Origin: Paraescarpia echinospica
Taxonomy: Eukaryota > Annelida > Polychaeta > Sabellida > Siboglinidae
Direction of reading: 5' to 3'
Assembly: GCA_020002185.1 (NCBI GenBank)
Contig: CM034531.1
Coordinates: 47,868,319-47,932,318 of the forward strand
Length of the DNA stretch: 64,000 nucleotides
Below the pieces are notes generated by a model. The model searched no databases. It was given only the letters and a program-made list of their open reading frames with translations, and was not told the DNA's origin. The position numbers and the translations under genes were made by a program. Position 1 is the stretch's first letter, and each line of letters starts with the position of its first letter. Positions 1 through 11,950 of this stretch are shown here, one piece after another.

Positions 1-590
1 ATCTACTGATAATCCCTCATCTACCCACTTACTGATGTCTTCCAAAAAACATAACATATTTGTTAAGCATGATCTCACTTTAAAAAAACCATGTTGAGAT
101 GGGTTTATCAAGTTATGTTTAACAAGAAAATCCACCATGTGATCTTTAATTAAAGTCTTTCTAATAATTTGCAAATCACTGATGTTAAACTCACTGGTCT
201 ATAGTTCTCCGACTTGTTTCTCGAACTTTTCTTTAATAACGGTATAATGTTTGCCTCTTTCCATTCTAAAGGAACCACTCCCTCTTCTAATGACAAATTG
301 AAAACTGTTGCAAGCGGTACGCTAATTTGTTCTACAATTTCCAATAGTAGTTTGGGCGGAATCCCATCCACTCCAGGTGATTTATTATCCTTCATAGCCC
401 TTATTTTCTTAGCTACCATTTCCGGGGTTACAATTAATTGTCCTAAATAGTCTGAATCTGCCCCCTTGAACTTAGCCTCTGGTACTGGCAGTGAACTAAT
501 ATCTTCTGTGGTAAACACTGAACTAAAGTACTCATTCAGGTGTTCTGCCATTAAGAATCCCTCTGATATTATAGGCGTACTGCTCAAGTA
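1..590 (-). mobile_element. CR1-like LINE reverse transcriptase fragment
   Basis: Read on the minus strand this codes for the finger/palm part of a non-LTR retrotransposon reverse transcriptase. Visible landmarks are IISEGFLMAE, KDNKSPGVDGIPPKLL, PLEWKEANIIPL and NYRPVSLTS. After a frame change near 150 it continues with a SQHGF-type block up to the window edge. The same protein, about 70-80% alike by eye, recurs at 25.3-28.5 kb and 38.7-42.3 kb, so this is one family. The catalytic FADD block would lie beyond the window start. It is a truncated, frame-disrupted copy. The clade assignment rests on the overall RT motif style and on the esterase-type ORF1 of the copy at 38.7 kb. Confidence 0.85.
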
Positions 591-1290
591 TTAAGGGAAC
601 CACAGACACACTGCTATAAAAAATTGTAAAAGATAAGTATAGTTGACATAAAGTGTGCATAATATAAATTTGTGCATTTTCAGAATAAAAAATCATCCCT
701 AACAATCCCACTGCGTGTCTGCTGCACTTGTGATTTTAGTCACGAACAATAAATCGGTTGTTTTTCTCTAAAAAATCAATGACTGGTGAATAAATTATCA
801 TAATCTGTGCATTGCTTTTGCCAGCGCCTAGAGCTTCTTTGACCCTGACGACGCTGTGACGCAACGAATGACCATTTTCTTGTATAAGAATTTGGCAGTT
901 CATGATAGTATGTTGGTTTCTCATATTCCCTTGTTACACTTGTAGCAACAGTTAGACTGCTATACAGTACACCATGCGAACGTCAACAGTTTAGTAGTTA
1001 CTGCGCCAAAACAAATTCGGCGACACAAACTAGTGTAATACCAATATTTTCAGTTTGGCGACAGGCAAATTGGGAAGAATAAGCTTTGGTGACATCAGCC
1101 GTTCCAATTTAAATGCTTGCTAATGGTCGTTTTATTAACTCTTGGATACATAAAATTGTACCCAAACAGGTCTTCGATTCCCTTTAATCTTGGACAATTT
1201 CCATTAAAAAACTGTCCACATTGAACCTTTAAATTAATTATGGCTATAAACTAGTGTAACCACCACATTAATCAGATGAAAAAGCCAAAG
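591..1290. other. Intergenic, no gene seen
   Basis: AT-rich sequence between the LINE fragment and the 3' side of the HSC70 gene. Short open frames here are not protein-like and no repeat seen elsewhere in the window was recognised. Confidence 0.4.
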
Positions 1291-1303
1291 CACACTTGAT
1301 CCC

Positions 1304-1309
1304 TTTATT
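1304..1309 (-). terminator. Candidate polyadenylation signal of HSC70
   Basis: The minus strand reads AATAAA about 500 nt after the HSC70 stop codon. ATTAAA variants lie closer (around 1465-1480), so which one is used cannot be decided from sequence. Confidence 0.3.
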
Positions 1310-1803
1310 CACTTCATGCCAACAGGCAATACCTCGACTTTGGTAACAATACATGAGATTCCATAAATCACAAACCAACAAGTTCCGTATAACAAACATT
1401 TCTTTCAACACTGTTTTTCTAACAGCCTTTTCAATCATGATCTGTAAATGTTGCATCACTCGCAATCAGCATTTTAATTTAATTCACCTTCAGTGGTGGG
1501 CTAACCAAAGTCTACCACAACCACTGCTGCCAGTGGACTATTCAATATTTAAGTTACTTTTAAATATATAAATAAAAAACTTTTCGCATCGGGCAAATAC
1601 AGTGAAAGAACAGGTGAAAAACTAACAATTAGTTGAAGGACTCATCGAAGATCCTGCCAACCCTGATAATTATTAGAGTATGCCAAGTGCTGGAAGAAGA
1701 ACAAAGTTGATATTGTTTCGTCCCACGATCTGTCCAATGTAGAACCATGACCTGTGGTCACTCAAAGGAGCACTGACCCTGCTGGCAGACAGCAGGCCAT
1801 AGT

Positions 1804-2016
1804 TTAGTCGACCTCCTCGATGGTTGGGCCACCGGCAGACCCGTCAGCAGGAGCGGCACCATCTCCTCCAGGCATGCCGCCTGGCATGCCGCCCGGCATA
1901 CCACCTGGCATGCCACCCGGCATACCACCTGTAGACTGGTACAAGTTGGTGATGATCGGCATGCAGACTTTCTCGAGTTCCTTCTGGTGATGTTCAAACT
2001 CTTCTTTCTCGGCCGT
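1804..2016 (-). CDS. HSC70 (HSPA8-like): HSC70 coding exon 5 with EEVD terminus
   Basis: Residues 586-655: [14 protein letters not shown], then five consecutive GGMP units and PTIEEVD before a TAA stop at 1806-1804. EEVD docks TPR co-chaperones; GGMP repeats are typical of cytosolic members in invertebrates. Confidence 0.95.
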   Translation of the reverse strand, partial: TAEKEEFEHHQKELEKVCMPIITNLYQSTGGMPGGMPGGMPGGMPGGMPGGDGAAPADGSAGGPTIEEVD

Positions 2017-5000
2017 CTGTAAAGTAAAGTAAATTTATTTCCTCACTCAGCCAGATGATATAGAATATAATTCAAGAGTAATATAAAGATTATACAGTGC
2101 ATTCAATTACAATAGCTTCAGGTTGATGACTTCCGTAAATTAAATTGTACCAATATAAGAGAATTCACAAGTCAATATCTTACAATGTATAATTGGATTT
2201 AAACCCTAATTAATGTCAATTATAAAGCAGTAAACATTAGTTACACACAAAAAGCAAATAAACATGATAAGCACAGACACAATGGCAGATGTTTGCAGTC
2301 ATTGCATACATAACATTATTTTCTATGAAACAAATATTGTTGTTCCAGTCAGATCAGCAACTCTGGTGATTATATATAATTATTATTCTGATCATGAAAG
2401 GTATACATGCATCCTTTATCAATGTTTGACTTACAGTAACCGCCTGCTATAGAAATTGTATAATTAATACTTGAAGTTCTGCAAATTAGTTTTGTAGTAA
2501 TGAAAGTGGTTCCCATATTAACCACACTAACTGAAAGGGAGTCACCTTCACATTTACACACATAAATGTTTCAGTTTGTAAAATGACTAGCTATGATCTC
2601 AAAACCACTTGACGCAAGACATATTTACCCACTCGCTAACAAAAAAGAACTAATCTTACAGTGACTGCTTCACCACATCATCATATCCCAAGAAAATAAC
2701 ACAGCAGCAGTCTATGTAATTACCTGGTTGTTGTCGAGCCAAGAGATGACCTCGTTGCATTTGTCGGTGATCTTCTTACGGTCCTCCTCACTCAGCTTAT
2801 CCTTCAACTTGTCGTCCTCGGCAGTCGACTTCATGTTGTAGGCGTAGCTCTCGAGCGCATTCTTCGCCTGGATGCGTTCGCGTTGTTGCTCGTCATCGTT
2901 CTTGTACTTCTCCGCATCCTGCACCATGCGCTCGATGTCGTCCTTGCTTAGGCGACCTGCATGTCACAAACATTAAACAGTTGTCAAAGATGCATGATAT
3001 CAGTCGGTATCACATATAATGTTATACTATTTTCAGGCAGTGGACACTACCATTAGGCAATATAAAATTTATTGTTGGTTTCTCATCAGTATGTTTTTTG
3101 AAATAAATGTGGGTGCATATTTTGGTAAAATTGCTGTTATCGACTATTAAAATGTGGCTATTCTCATCAATCAACAACATACGGTGTGCGCCGAGGATTA
3201 TCTGCAAGTGGCAAATTCACAAATACATTTGGCCTCTGACAAATCTATTGTGTTGCGCCGGAAGATATATTTACGTATTTGAACATTCTACGAAAAAATA
3301 CAATAAAATGAAAAGTTCGGAATATGTTTGAGTCTAGTTTTCATTACCACGTAGCTGAAATGTATAGCTACATTTGTCACACTGCATGCATGAATATACA
3401 ACCGCTCAATAATGATTTTGTCACTGGGCAAACTTCGGTTTCTACTTTACCCTGTGATCTGACGTTCATGAAGAATAGTCTAATATATATACTCCATAAT
3501 TTTGTCTGTACTCATTAGGCTATATACATGGCTACATTTCTCTAATTGGACATTGATGCATACAACCACTCAGAAATTAGCTAGTAGTAGGGTGAACAAA
3601 ATTAGTTATTTGCATTTACTTTTAATAAATTTTAAAGTTATATGTTCATGATTATTTGATGTTATGCAAATATAATCACTGCATAATAATAACAGGTCTT
3701 TTTGCTAACAAAATGATAGTTCAAACATATTTCTACGATTAGTATTAGCAAAGTTGTGATTTTTTAAAAGCACCCCTACAAATAACTCCAAATAGTGTAC
3801 ACTGTGGAAGTTTACTATTGGTCACCTGTAGGGTTAAAAAAGCATTAATTCTGCCCTGGTAACTATTACTGAATGCCAAGAATCATAGCAAAATCAATGT
3901 TCTGAAACGGCGGTTCAGTCCAAGGAAGGCAACCATCATGAAACCACATATGGCTTTATGACAAGCAAACCATAAAGGCATTCATCATAACCACCAGCTG
4001 TTTAACTATCAACACAATCGACGTACCCTTGTCGTTGGTGATGGTGATCTTGTTCTCGCGTCCGGTGCTCTTGTCTGTCGCCGTCACATTCAGGATGCCG
4101 TTGGCGTCGATGTCGAAGGTGACCTCGATCTGTGGCACTCCGCGGGGCGCCGGGGGGATGTTGGACAGCTCAAACTTGCCGAGCAGGTTGTTGTCCTTGG
4201 TCATGGCTCGCTCGCCCTCGTACACCTGGATAAGCACGCCGGGCTGGTTGTCCGAGTAGGTTGTGAACGTCTGCGTCTGTTTGGTCGGGATCGTCGTGTT
4301 GCGCTTGATGAGACTCGTCATCACACCGCCGGCTGTCTCGATGCCAAGGGACAGCGGTGTCACGTCGAGCAGCAGCAGGTCTTGGACGGCCTCAGACTTG
4401 TCGCCATGCAGAATCGCTGCCTGCACACCTGCACGAACAAACACAGATGTATAATAACAATTTCACTGCTTTTCTCTGCACCATAAATCCGGCAATTATT
4501 ACGATTAATAAAAACATACTCGTTCAAATAAAGTTGTTAAGTAAATCAGTTTAATATCTGTTTCTGCAAGTTTTCAAAAATATAATTTAGTAAAGGCGTT
4601 TTCAAAAATATTTGTCAACAAGTGTGGTTACTGTCATGTAAGTTATAATTTATAATAGAGCAATCCTATAGTACTTACAAGCTCCGTACGCGACGGCCTC
4701 GTCAGGGTTGATGGACTTGTTGAGTTCTTTGCCGTTGAAGAAGTCTTGCAGAAGTTTCTGGATCTTGGGGATACGGGTCGATCCACCAACCAGAACAATC
4801 TCGTTGATGCTTGCCTTGTCGAGCTTCGAATCTCTCAAGGCCTTTTCCACCGGCTCCAAAGTGCCACGGAACAGATCCGCGTTGAGCTCCTCAAAGCGGG
4901 CACGGGTGATTGTCGTGTAGAAATCAACACCCTCGTACAGGGAGTCGATCTCGATGCTTGCCTGCGTGCTGCTTGACAGTGTGCGTTTTGCACGTTCGCA

Positions 5001-8000
5001 TGCTGTGCGCAGACGTCGCACGGCACGCTTGTTGTCGGTAATGTCTTTCTTGTTCTTTCGCTTGAACTCCTGCACGAAGTGGTTGACGAGACGCGAGTCG
5101 AAGTCTTCGCCTCCCAAGTGAGTGTCGCCAGCCGTCGACTTTACCTCAAAGATGCCGTCCTCGATGGTCAGGATGGACACGTCAAATGTGCCGCCACCTA
5201 AGTCAAAGATAAGCACGTTGCGCTCACCACCGACCTTCTTGTCAAGGCCGTACGCGATGGCTGCAGCCGTCGGCTCATTGATGATTCGTAGGACGTTGAG
5301 GCCTGAGATGGTGCCGGCGTCTTTCGTTGCCTGGCGCTGAGAGTCGTTGAAGTAGGCAGGCACTGTGACAACTGCACTGATGACAGTCTGGAAGAGTCAC
5401 AAGACAACGTCTTAGAACAACCCTAAGTAAGCCAAGTGCTGTAGGTCATAGAACCATTCCAATGCACTGACCGCTGTTGCCAAGTACACAAACCCTCATT
5501 GACATGTTTATTTCGGAGGAAATCTTGTCATTTCCCCATTATGTGTAGTATGACAACCATCATATAAATTACTTTGGTTAACATTTCCTTAAAATCTTTT
5601 AGGTCTTGCATACAAATTTCTGGAAATATTGCCGCAGTGATTGTGTGAATTATTGTATTGCCATACTTTGCAAACAGAATGAGAAATAAAGTTATTTTGT
5701 ATATATTTTAGGTAAATAATGCATAGCTCGAAATACCTGGAATTTAAAGAAAAATTATATCATGGAAATTGTGCTAGTGGTAAAATGTGAGATGTATATT
5801 TTTCACTCAACAACATTACTTATTTGTTGCTCGTTAGAATAGCGTAAAAATGTCAAAGGTACTCAAATTATGAATTTGCAAAAATTACTGTGTGACTGTT
5901 TATATTCTGAACATGCAGTCCATCTTATCACCAGCAGTGATAGAAATATGCCAGAATATATACTAGTCCGCTGGACAAGTAAGTTTTGAAATCTACTTGT
6001 CCGCCAAAATTTTAACTTGTCCGAGTGGTTGTCAAGCAGAATCGAAGCTTCGGAAAAAAACGTAAGAAAGTCAGTCTTATTTTTATGACAACACAATGTT
6101 CCTGCTGTTTCGTTGCATGTACATCTGAGTGACTTGTGATCAAAAACACAATTTTATTTAATATTTTGCAGTCCATTATCATTCATTCAATATTGAAAGT
6201 AGCTACATTACATGATTTATACCAATATTTTAGTGATGCTGATATGAATGCCTTTATTAATAACAAATAATTATTACGATGATAGGAATGAGACAATTGT
6301 TTTCATTGCTATTTGTTATAATGTTGCAAATACTTTTTACGCTTATAATGTATGTATACAGTATATATTAATATAACACTGCTGTAAATTTTTGGCACCA
6401 GTTTGTTATTGAAGATGCCACTCAACCATCAGGAACACGACCAATGCAAAGCCAGGAAATGTCTCAAAAAAGTATAATAAACTATATAATCTGATATTAT
6501 TTTGTTAAACCTCTACGAACTTCAGTATTAAAAAAATCCTGTATTTAACAAACGAAGATAATATTCAATTGATCATCAGCAAACAAACGCATATTTTTCC
6601 TAAATGTTATATTACCATTTCAATGATAAAAAAGTTTTAACGGTGACCGAATTACATTTACAGATTTAGCTACGTTCCAACGTTGCTGCTGCACGCAGAC
6701 CGCCATAGTTGGCGGAAGCCGACATGACAACGGCAGTTGGCACCCCGTCCCCAGTGTGTCTTGCATAATTCGGCTTCGAAAACTCACAATTCATGGTTAA
6801 AATAAACGTTACATACACTTTTGAAATTTCATTAATATTCCATTTATCAACAACCACCATAGATTTACCGGAGCCAGTTTCGAAAATTGTCACCAATCTG
6901 GATTGGCTAACGTTTGATGACTTGGAACACTGCCGAGCGCGCATGGGTTAGGCGTAATAATAGTTAAAACTATAATTATTGAAATAACAGGTAGCGATAC
7001 AAATTCTACTATTTCCAAAGTTCATCAAATATGATCCGTGAGTGAAAGCAAGCTGTACTTCGGCCAAACTGAACGATTTTATGAAATATAGCCTCGATCA
7101 ATGATGGCTGATGTGGAGTCTGTCCTACGCGTAGAACAGAGCTAGGTCGGTGCCAGACCTGGGGCGGAAGTACTCGAGTACATTTTTGAAGTACTCGTAC
7201 TCGTAAAATTTATGGGTCATGTACTCGTACTCATTGTACTCAGATTTTACGAGTACATTGCGAGTACATCTGAGTACTTTCTCAATATATACTGGGAACA
7301 ATTAATTTATTTGCAGCTATAAAATCAAACTTTCCTGAAATATTTAAATGCTCAACTATTTTTTTAAATACTTCGTTATTTCACATAGAATGCCACCTTG
7401 CCATCCCTACACATAGTACATCCTCATTCTCTGATAGCCATGAGTCCATGACTATGATACCCTAACATGGCAACAGGCAGAATCTTTCCCCAGTCAGAAA
7501 CACCCTGTTAAGCAAACAATAATTGTAGGCTATCAGTTCAGGCCATAAAACAGTTTAATCAAGCCACCAGGATGTCCATAAAGAGCCAACTACTAGTAGC
7601 AGTTAACCCACCTGTTAGACGGGGAATGCATTTAATGTAGTCTGGAGACCATGCCACTTGGCACTGGCAGACAGTGCTAACTGCTAAGAACAAGAACTGC
7701 CAGTCTTCCTCTGCAGAAGTAAGGTGGCTCAAGTCAGATGTCACCCTACACTAATATAATCGATGCCAACTTAGTGTGACACCAGTGAAGCCATGTGGCA
7801 TGATAGTCTAGGTCAGAGAGAACACACACTGAGGGAGCAGAGATAAGAGAAATGCTAAACAAAGACATGTAGCCAGTGGGATGCCAGGTAACAAATCCTC
7901 CTGTTGGTTGCTTTGTTTTACATGTTTAACCTGGAGACAACCAGCAAAGTTCAAATGATTGGCTGGGGGTATCCACTAGTCAGTCTCTTTTACCCACTCA

Positions 8001-8801
8001 TTTGTGATCATTAAAGACAGATATCAACTTGATTGGCTAAGTTTTTTCTCTCAAATGTCAATCGTACTTTATGATTGGTTTACGTGTGCCTAGTTGGTCG
8101 GTGACTCAATATTGCCCCTAGATATATCATGACAGTGATACCACATGCCTACATTGCAGAGATCCACTAAATTGTCGATTTTATGATACGTTATTATTTT
8201 ATATTTACAAAAATGTACTTGTACTCGTGAGAATGTACTCGTACTCAGCTTTTAGCAATGTACTCGTCCATCGTCAAAGTACTCGTACTCATAAAAATGT
8301 ACTCGGGCCCCAGGTCTGGTCGGTGCGCTCAGCGGATGGCCCTGTTAACACAGACACTAAACTCAGTCGAACCCTGACCAGTATACATACCATGCCAAGG
8401 TAGGCTTCGGCTGTTTCCTTCATCTTGTTGAGAATCATGGAAGAAACTTCCTCAGGGAAGAACAATTTCTTCTCACCCTTGTATTCTACACGGATCTTCG
8501 GCTTGCCGTTATCATTGGCCACTTCAAACGGCCAGTGTTTGATGTCTGACTGGACGGCGTGTTCGTCGAAGCGCCGCCCGATCAGTCGCTTGGCATCAAA
8601 CACTGTGTTGCTGGGATTCATGGCCACTTGGTTCTTGGCTGCGTCTCCAATGAGGCGCTCCGAGTCCGTGAACGCCACATAACTGGGCGTCGTGCGGTTG
8701 CCCTGATCGTTGGCGATGATTTCCACCTTGCCGTGCTGGAAGACGCCCACACACGAGTAGGTGGTGCCGAGATCAATACCGATTGCTGGTGCTTTCGCCA
8801 T
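1804..8801 (-). CDS. HSC70 (HSPA8-like): Heat shock cognate 70 kDa protein, cytosolic (five coding exons)
   Basis: This is an ATP-dependent chaperone of the cytosol and nucleus that folds and disaggregates clients with J-proteins and nucleotide exchange factors. Spliced coding exons are 8801-8391, 5387-4679, 4428-4027, 2956-2724 and 2016-1804; all introns are GT..AG and phases match. The product is 655 aa, normal for the family. Landmarks are GIDLGTTYS at residues 8-16, [14 protein letters not shown] near 197-210, [10 protein letters not shown] near 336-345, then the substrate-binding domain, helical lid, five GGMP repeats and terminal EEVD. EEVD marks a cytosolic member. The presence of introns argues for a cognate rather than a strictly stress-induced intronless HSP70. 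Small oddities are Met at residue 137 (usually Lys) and Cys instead of Ala at the exon 2/3 junction. The start is the only Met before the conserved IDLGTT block. Promoter and 5'UTR exon are given separately. A hAT element lies in intron 1. Confidence 0.96.
2724..2956 (-). CDS. HSC70 (HSPA8-like): HSC70 coding exon 4
   Basis: About residues 508-585: [18 protein letters not shown] through WLDNNQ, the alpha-helical lid. Acceptor CATGCAG, donor CAGGTAATT. Intron 4 (2723-2017, 707 bp) holds no recognisable feature. Confidence 0.95.
4027..4428 (-). CDS. HSC70 (HSPA8-like): HSC70 coding exon 3
   Basis: About residues 374-508: VQAAILHGD linker, [15 protein letters not shown] interdomain segment and the beta-sandwich substrate-binding domain to ITITNDKG. 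Acceptor GTGCAG, donor GGTACGT. Intron 2 before it is only 250 bp and intron 3 after it is 1,070 bp with no gene-like content. Confidence 0.95.
4679..5387 (-). CDS. HSC70 (HSPA8-like): HSC70 coding exon 2
   Basis: About residues 138-374: the rest of the nucleotide-binding domain, including [21 protein letters not shown] and [11 protein letters not shown]. The acceptor is CCAG before ACTGTC, and the donor GTAAGT starts at 4678 in phase 1. It joins exon 1 in phase 0. Confidence 0.95.
5388..7145. other. HSC70 intron 1, 3' part
   Basis: Non-coding AT-rich intron sequence. Around 5970-6025 the word ACTTGTCCG is repeated in both orientations, probably a degraded repeat. A minus-strand open frame at 6666-6944 has a GSGKS word but no recognisable family. 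Confidence 0.4.
7154..8318. mobile_element. Non-autonomous hAT-type DNA transposon in HSC70 intron 1
   Basis: This 1,165-bp element has perfect 12-bp terminal inverted repeats, CAGACCTGGGGC at 7154-7165 and its complement at 8307-8318. It is flanked by an 8-bp direct target duplication GTCGGTGC (7146-7153 and 8319-8326). An 8-bp duplication with CAG-starting ends is characteristic of the hAT superfamily. Both subterminal regions (about 7165-7280 and 8210-8306) are packed with GTACTCGTAC-type words in both orientations, as expected for transposase binding sites. No transposase reading frame is visible, so it would need a transposase supplied in trans. It ends only about 65 bp from the exon 1 splice donor. 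Confidence 0.9.
8391..8801 (-). CDS. HSC70 (HSPA8-like): HSC70 coding exon 1
   Basis: Residues 1-137: start codon, phosphate-binding loop 1 (IDLGTTYS) and the first part of the ATPase domain. It ends in GGCATG followed by a GTATGT donor at 8390. A strong acceptor (pyrimidine-rich, TTCTAG) ends at 8809, eight bases upstream of the ATG, showing that a non-coding exon lies further upstream. Confidence 0.95.
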
Positions 8802-8808
8802 TTTGAAC

Positions 8809-9866
8809 CTAGAAGTAAGATGATGTGAATTTTAATTAAGATTATTTGGGACATGAGCAATGCTACAAATTCAGCATTTTGTTGATAATCCTCAAATCAA
8901 TACATGTTAAACAACTGGATGAGATTTAGGGGAGAGCCAATTCTTTAGTGTTGAGAAGAAATTTTGATGTATGTAAACCTAATCAGTGCAGCAAGGTTAT
9001 CAGTGACTTAATGGTGAATTGAAAATAGAACATAAAATCAATTTAAGTCAAACTGTAACTGAAAATGATCAGTCAGGGGAAGTGTCAGAGGAATTTTTGC
9101 AAACATTTGGCAGCCAATAGCATTGTTTTTCTCCTGTGATTTCTAGAAAAAAAACGTGGTCGGCATGCAGTTATGTAAAGCGTAACTCTACGATAGCTTG
9201 GTGATTCAATGTCTATCTCTATCCTAGGACTGTCTAGACCTACATTCGAATTATGCGAATAGCTTTAAGTTGGAAAGAAACACTGCTAAAATGCAGTCAT
9301 TTTAGAATAAACACATTTCGTTCATGACTCATGGCAATTTCTGAACAGTCTATTGTTGGTATATTCACTAGCTAGTAGCTACTGCGAGAAGTATTATCCT
9401 AGCATATTTGGGAGGAATTACCATTCGTGATTATGGAATTGGACCGATTTCAATACTCAACATGGCCGCATCATTCATGAAGATGGCGATATAAATATTA
9501 TACGAGCCAACTTTTTAAAATCCACGTTTTCTTCTGGCATACCATATAATATATAAAATTACCAATTATATAAAAACTGGTTCAAATGATACCTAGAATT
9601 GTTTTAATGTGTGAAGTGTATTGCGCAATAGATTGTCTGAAACGAAGCCATGCGAGGCCAATTCAGTTCTTTGTTCACGGGGGCCGCGTGGTCAGGTGAA
9701 TTGCCAATTGGCATCGCCATTAAATGATTGATTGATCGGGCGTCGCCGTCGGTCGGAATTTTACAATTACCGTCTCAAGTCAATTGCACTTTACCACGCC
9801 CCAGTCTGTGTGCTTTAAAACCTAGATCAATGTTCGTAAATATAATGTACATAATACATATGTTAC
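8809..9866 (-). other. Predicted 5'UTR intron of HSC70
   Basis: It is bounded by an AAAG/GTAACA donor (intron starts 9866) and the TTCTAG acceptor ending at 8809, length 1,058 bp. Many animal HSC70 genes have an intron just before the start codon, which supports the model. Nothing else recognisable lies inside. Confidence 0.6.
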
Positions 9867-9915
9867 CTTTCTCAATTTCTGTCTCCCACTGGCCGCTTTT
9901 ACCGAACCTTCCTGC
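9867..9915 (-). other. Predicted non-coding exon 1 of HSC70
   Basis: It is inferred from a TATA box about 30 bp upstream and a good splice donor at its 3' end. The exact transcription start is an estimate. Confidence 0.5.
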
Positions 9916-9940
9916 TTCTCGACCCCGGCGTAAAAGGCAG

Positions 9941-9950
9941 ATTTATAAGG
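9941..9950 (-). promoter_or_regulatory. TATA box of HSC70
   Basis: The minus strand reads CCTTATAAAT, about 75 bp upstream of the predicted 5'UTR splice donor. It is followed upstream by a GT-rich box (CCACCC) at about 9955-9963. Confidence 0.6.
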
Positions 9951-9999
9951 CTTGATGTGGGTGGAGTCTGAAAGCCGGACCTGGCCTCGGACTGTCATC

Positions 10000-10011
10000 T
10001 TTTCGGGAATG
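10000..10011 (-). promoter_or_regulatory. Heat shock element upstream of HSC70 TATA
   Basis: TTCCCGAA on the minus strand is a perfect nTTCnnGAAn pair about 55 bp upstream of the TATA box, a usual place for HSF binding. It has only two units, so any heat response is probably weak. Confidence 0.5.
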
Positions 10012-10279
10012 GTTTGTCTATTGTCATGTTGTCATGTTTCTCTTATGGTATTACTGTTAGACGCATTCTAACCATATTTATTAAGTACGCTGTGCCATTA
10101 CATTAACGTGCGACTTTATTTAAATTTTATGACCACCATGCACACTTTCCATTGATAAATAAAAGTAATACAATCATTGCAATTGTGAAAATTGATCCAC
10201 TGTCACTTCGGACAGGGGAGACTCATTCTCTGAATACAGATCGAGTCTTGCCTGGTGGTTCAGTTATGTATAAGTAACT

Positions 10280-10890
10280 TGTCCTAAACACAGGTGTTCC
10301 CCCAGGGGTGTGCTTTGTCCCATCTTCTTTTTTCAGTGTACACAAATGAGATAATGTGTAATGATAATGTTCTAAAGCTTATAAACTATGCTGATGACAT
10401 GGCACTTACTGCATGACATAAAGATGAGTATTCACTCTCACAGTATTACCAGTATGTTGAACTGCTTGTATCATGGTTTGGTAACAGTTTTCTTGAGCTC
10501 AATGCCCAGAAAACACAGGATATGTGTTTAGGACATGGTCGATTTAAAGTAGCATCGCATCCTCTGTCTCGAGCACTGGTGATCAATTAAAGAGCAAACA
10601 GTGGAAAGAGTGTCCACTTTTAAATATCTTGGTACTGTTGTTGATGACAATCTTACTTTCTCTAACAATGTAGACTACATACACAAAAAGGCACATCAAC
10701 GCATGGTTTAATTTGCCACGGAAACTAAGGAGCTTTAGTGTCAGCGCAGAGATTCTGCAGATGGTATACATGTCATTAATTGAAAATGTGCTCTCTTTTA
10801 ACATAGTGTCATGGTATGGAACTTTAACTGCCAAGGACAAAACAAAACTGGCTCGGGTGGTCAACAATGTGATATTTATCTGCAGATTTT
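10280..10890 (+). mobile_element. Rex1-like LINE reverse transcriptase fragment
   Basis: Frame-shifting remains of an RT palm and thumb: a GVPPG turn, YADDMA catalytic block (tyrosine-alanine-aspartate-aspartate at about 10387-10398), SFLELNAQKT, then YLGTVVDDNLTFSNN and KAHQRM. The thumb is similar to that at 60.8 kb (YLGTIIGAKLTF). Several frame changes and a stop after YADDMALTA show it is dead. Confidence 0.75.
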
Positions 10891-10990
10891 AAGAAGGAAA
10901 TAAATATTTTGTTCCTTAATTCGGCCATAAACATACTTAATTCTAAGCCTGAACCTGCGGTTATATTCCACGTCATTGTCTAATATGCAA

Positions 10991-11038
10991 TTGTGTGTGT
11001 GTGTGTGTGTGCGTGCGTGCGCGCGCGCGCGCGCGTGT
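10991..11038 (+). repeat. (GT)n/(GC)n microsatellite
   Basis: Alternating purine-pyrimidine run TG then CG, a potential Z-DNA tract. Confidence 0.9.
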
Positions 11039-11289
11039 ATGCATGGGGAGTTTGAAACTTAATGTACTGTACTTCCAAACATATGTAATGTGTATATAAT
11101 GTTTATATGTGTATATGTCCTAAAACAGTGTGAGCCCAAGCAATCGTCTAGTGAAAGATTGACATTTAGAAACAAAATGACACACAAATTAATCAGTAAG
11201 GTCGGTGTAATAGATTTTAGCAAGAGCGCCTAGTAGTAAATTAATTATTGGCTTCCTGGACAATATCGCATACTATTTAAGATCTGTAC

Positions 11290-11690
11290 CATTACATATC
11301 AGGCACTGACCATTTATAGCAACCATTTTATTTGCATTCATTGCTTACTCCTGTAAGAAAACCTATCCAGCTTCGATCATCTAGTTCTGACCTACTTTTT
11401 GTTCCTAGAGTCAACATTAACATTGGAACTAGAGCTTTTTTTTGCTGCACCAACTCTTTAGAATATGCTCCCTCTTAGTGTTAGATCAGTTGAAAAAATT
11501 ACACAATTCCGTCGTCATTTAAAAACTTATCTTTACAACCTTGCTTATCCATCGTAGCTCCCTAGCACCTTGACTCATTTATTGACAACTGGAAAACTAC
11601 TTATGGATTTTGAAATTGACCAATCCTTTTGAGCTTGGTTTCCAAGGATTTAGGCGCAATAGAAGTTATCTTATTATTATTATTAGTTCT
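11290..11690 (+). mobile_element. LINE 3' end with (TTA)n tail
   Basis: The translation gives the C-terminal end of a LINE reverse transcriptase: RSSSSDLLFVPR, a TRAFFCAAPTL-type block after a frame change, and QFRRHLKTYLYNLAYPS before a stop near 11556. A short 3'UTR ends in a TTA repeat (about 11670-11685), a typical LINE tail. It is 5' truncated. Confidence 0.7.
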
Positions 11691-11950
11691 CCCCGCCAGT
11701 AAAATAAAATATAGACGTTCTATGTCGTCTAGGGACAATGCAATATACACAATTTGGGTAATGATTCCTTAATAATAAGGACACCTGCATTAAAATAAGT
11801 GTCCTAGCCAATGAATACAACTTAGGCGTATATCTCATCATTATTAATATATTTGTGTTATATTTTACACTATAATACTATATTATAGAGAGGCATAGCA
11901 ATAGGATCTCCGGATCCATCTCCGGTATATTTCTCAACGATCTTGGTTGA

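Noticed and set aside
6666..6944. 92-aa minus-strand frame with a GSGKS word resembling a P-loop
   Set aside because: Lies in HSC70 intron 1; no other ATPase motif, no homology recognised.
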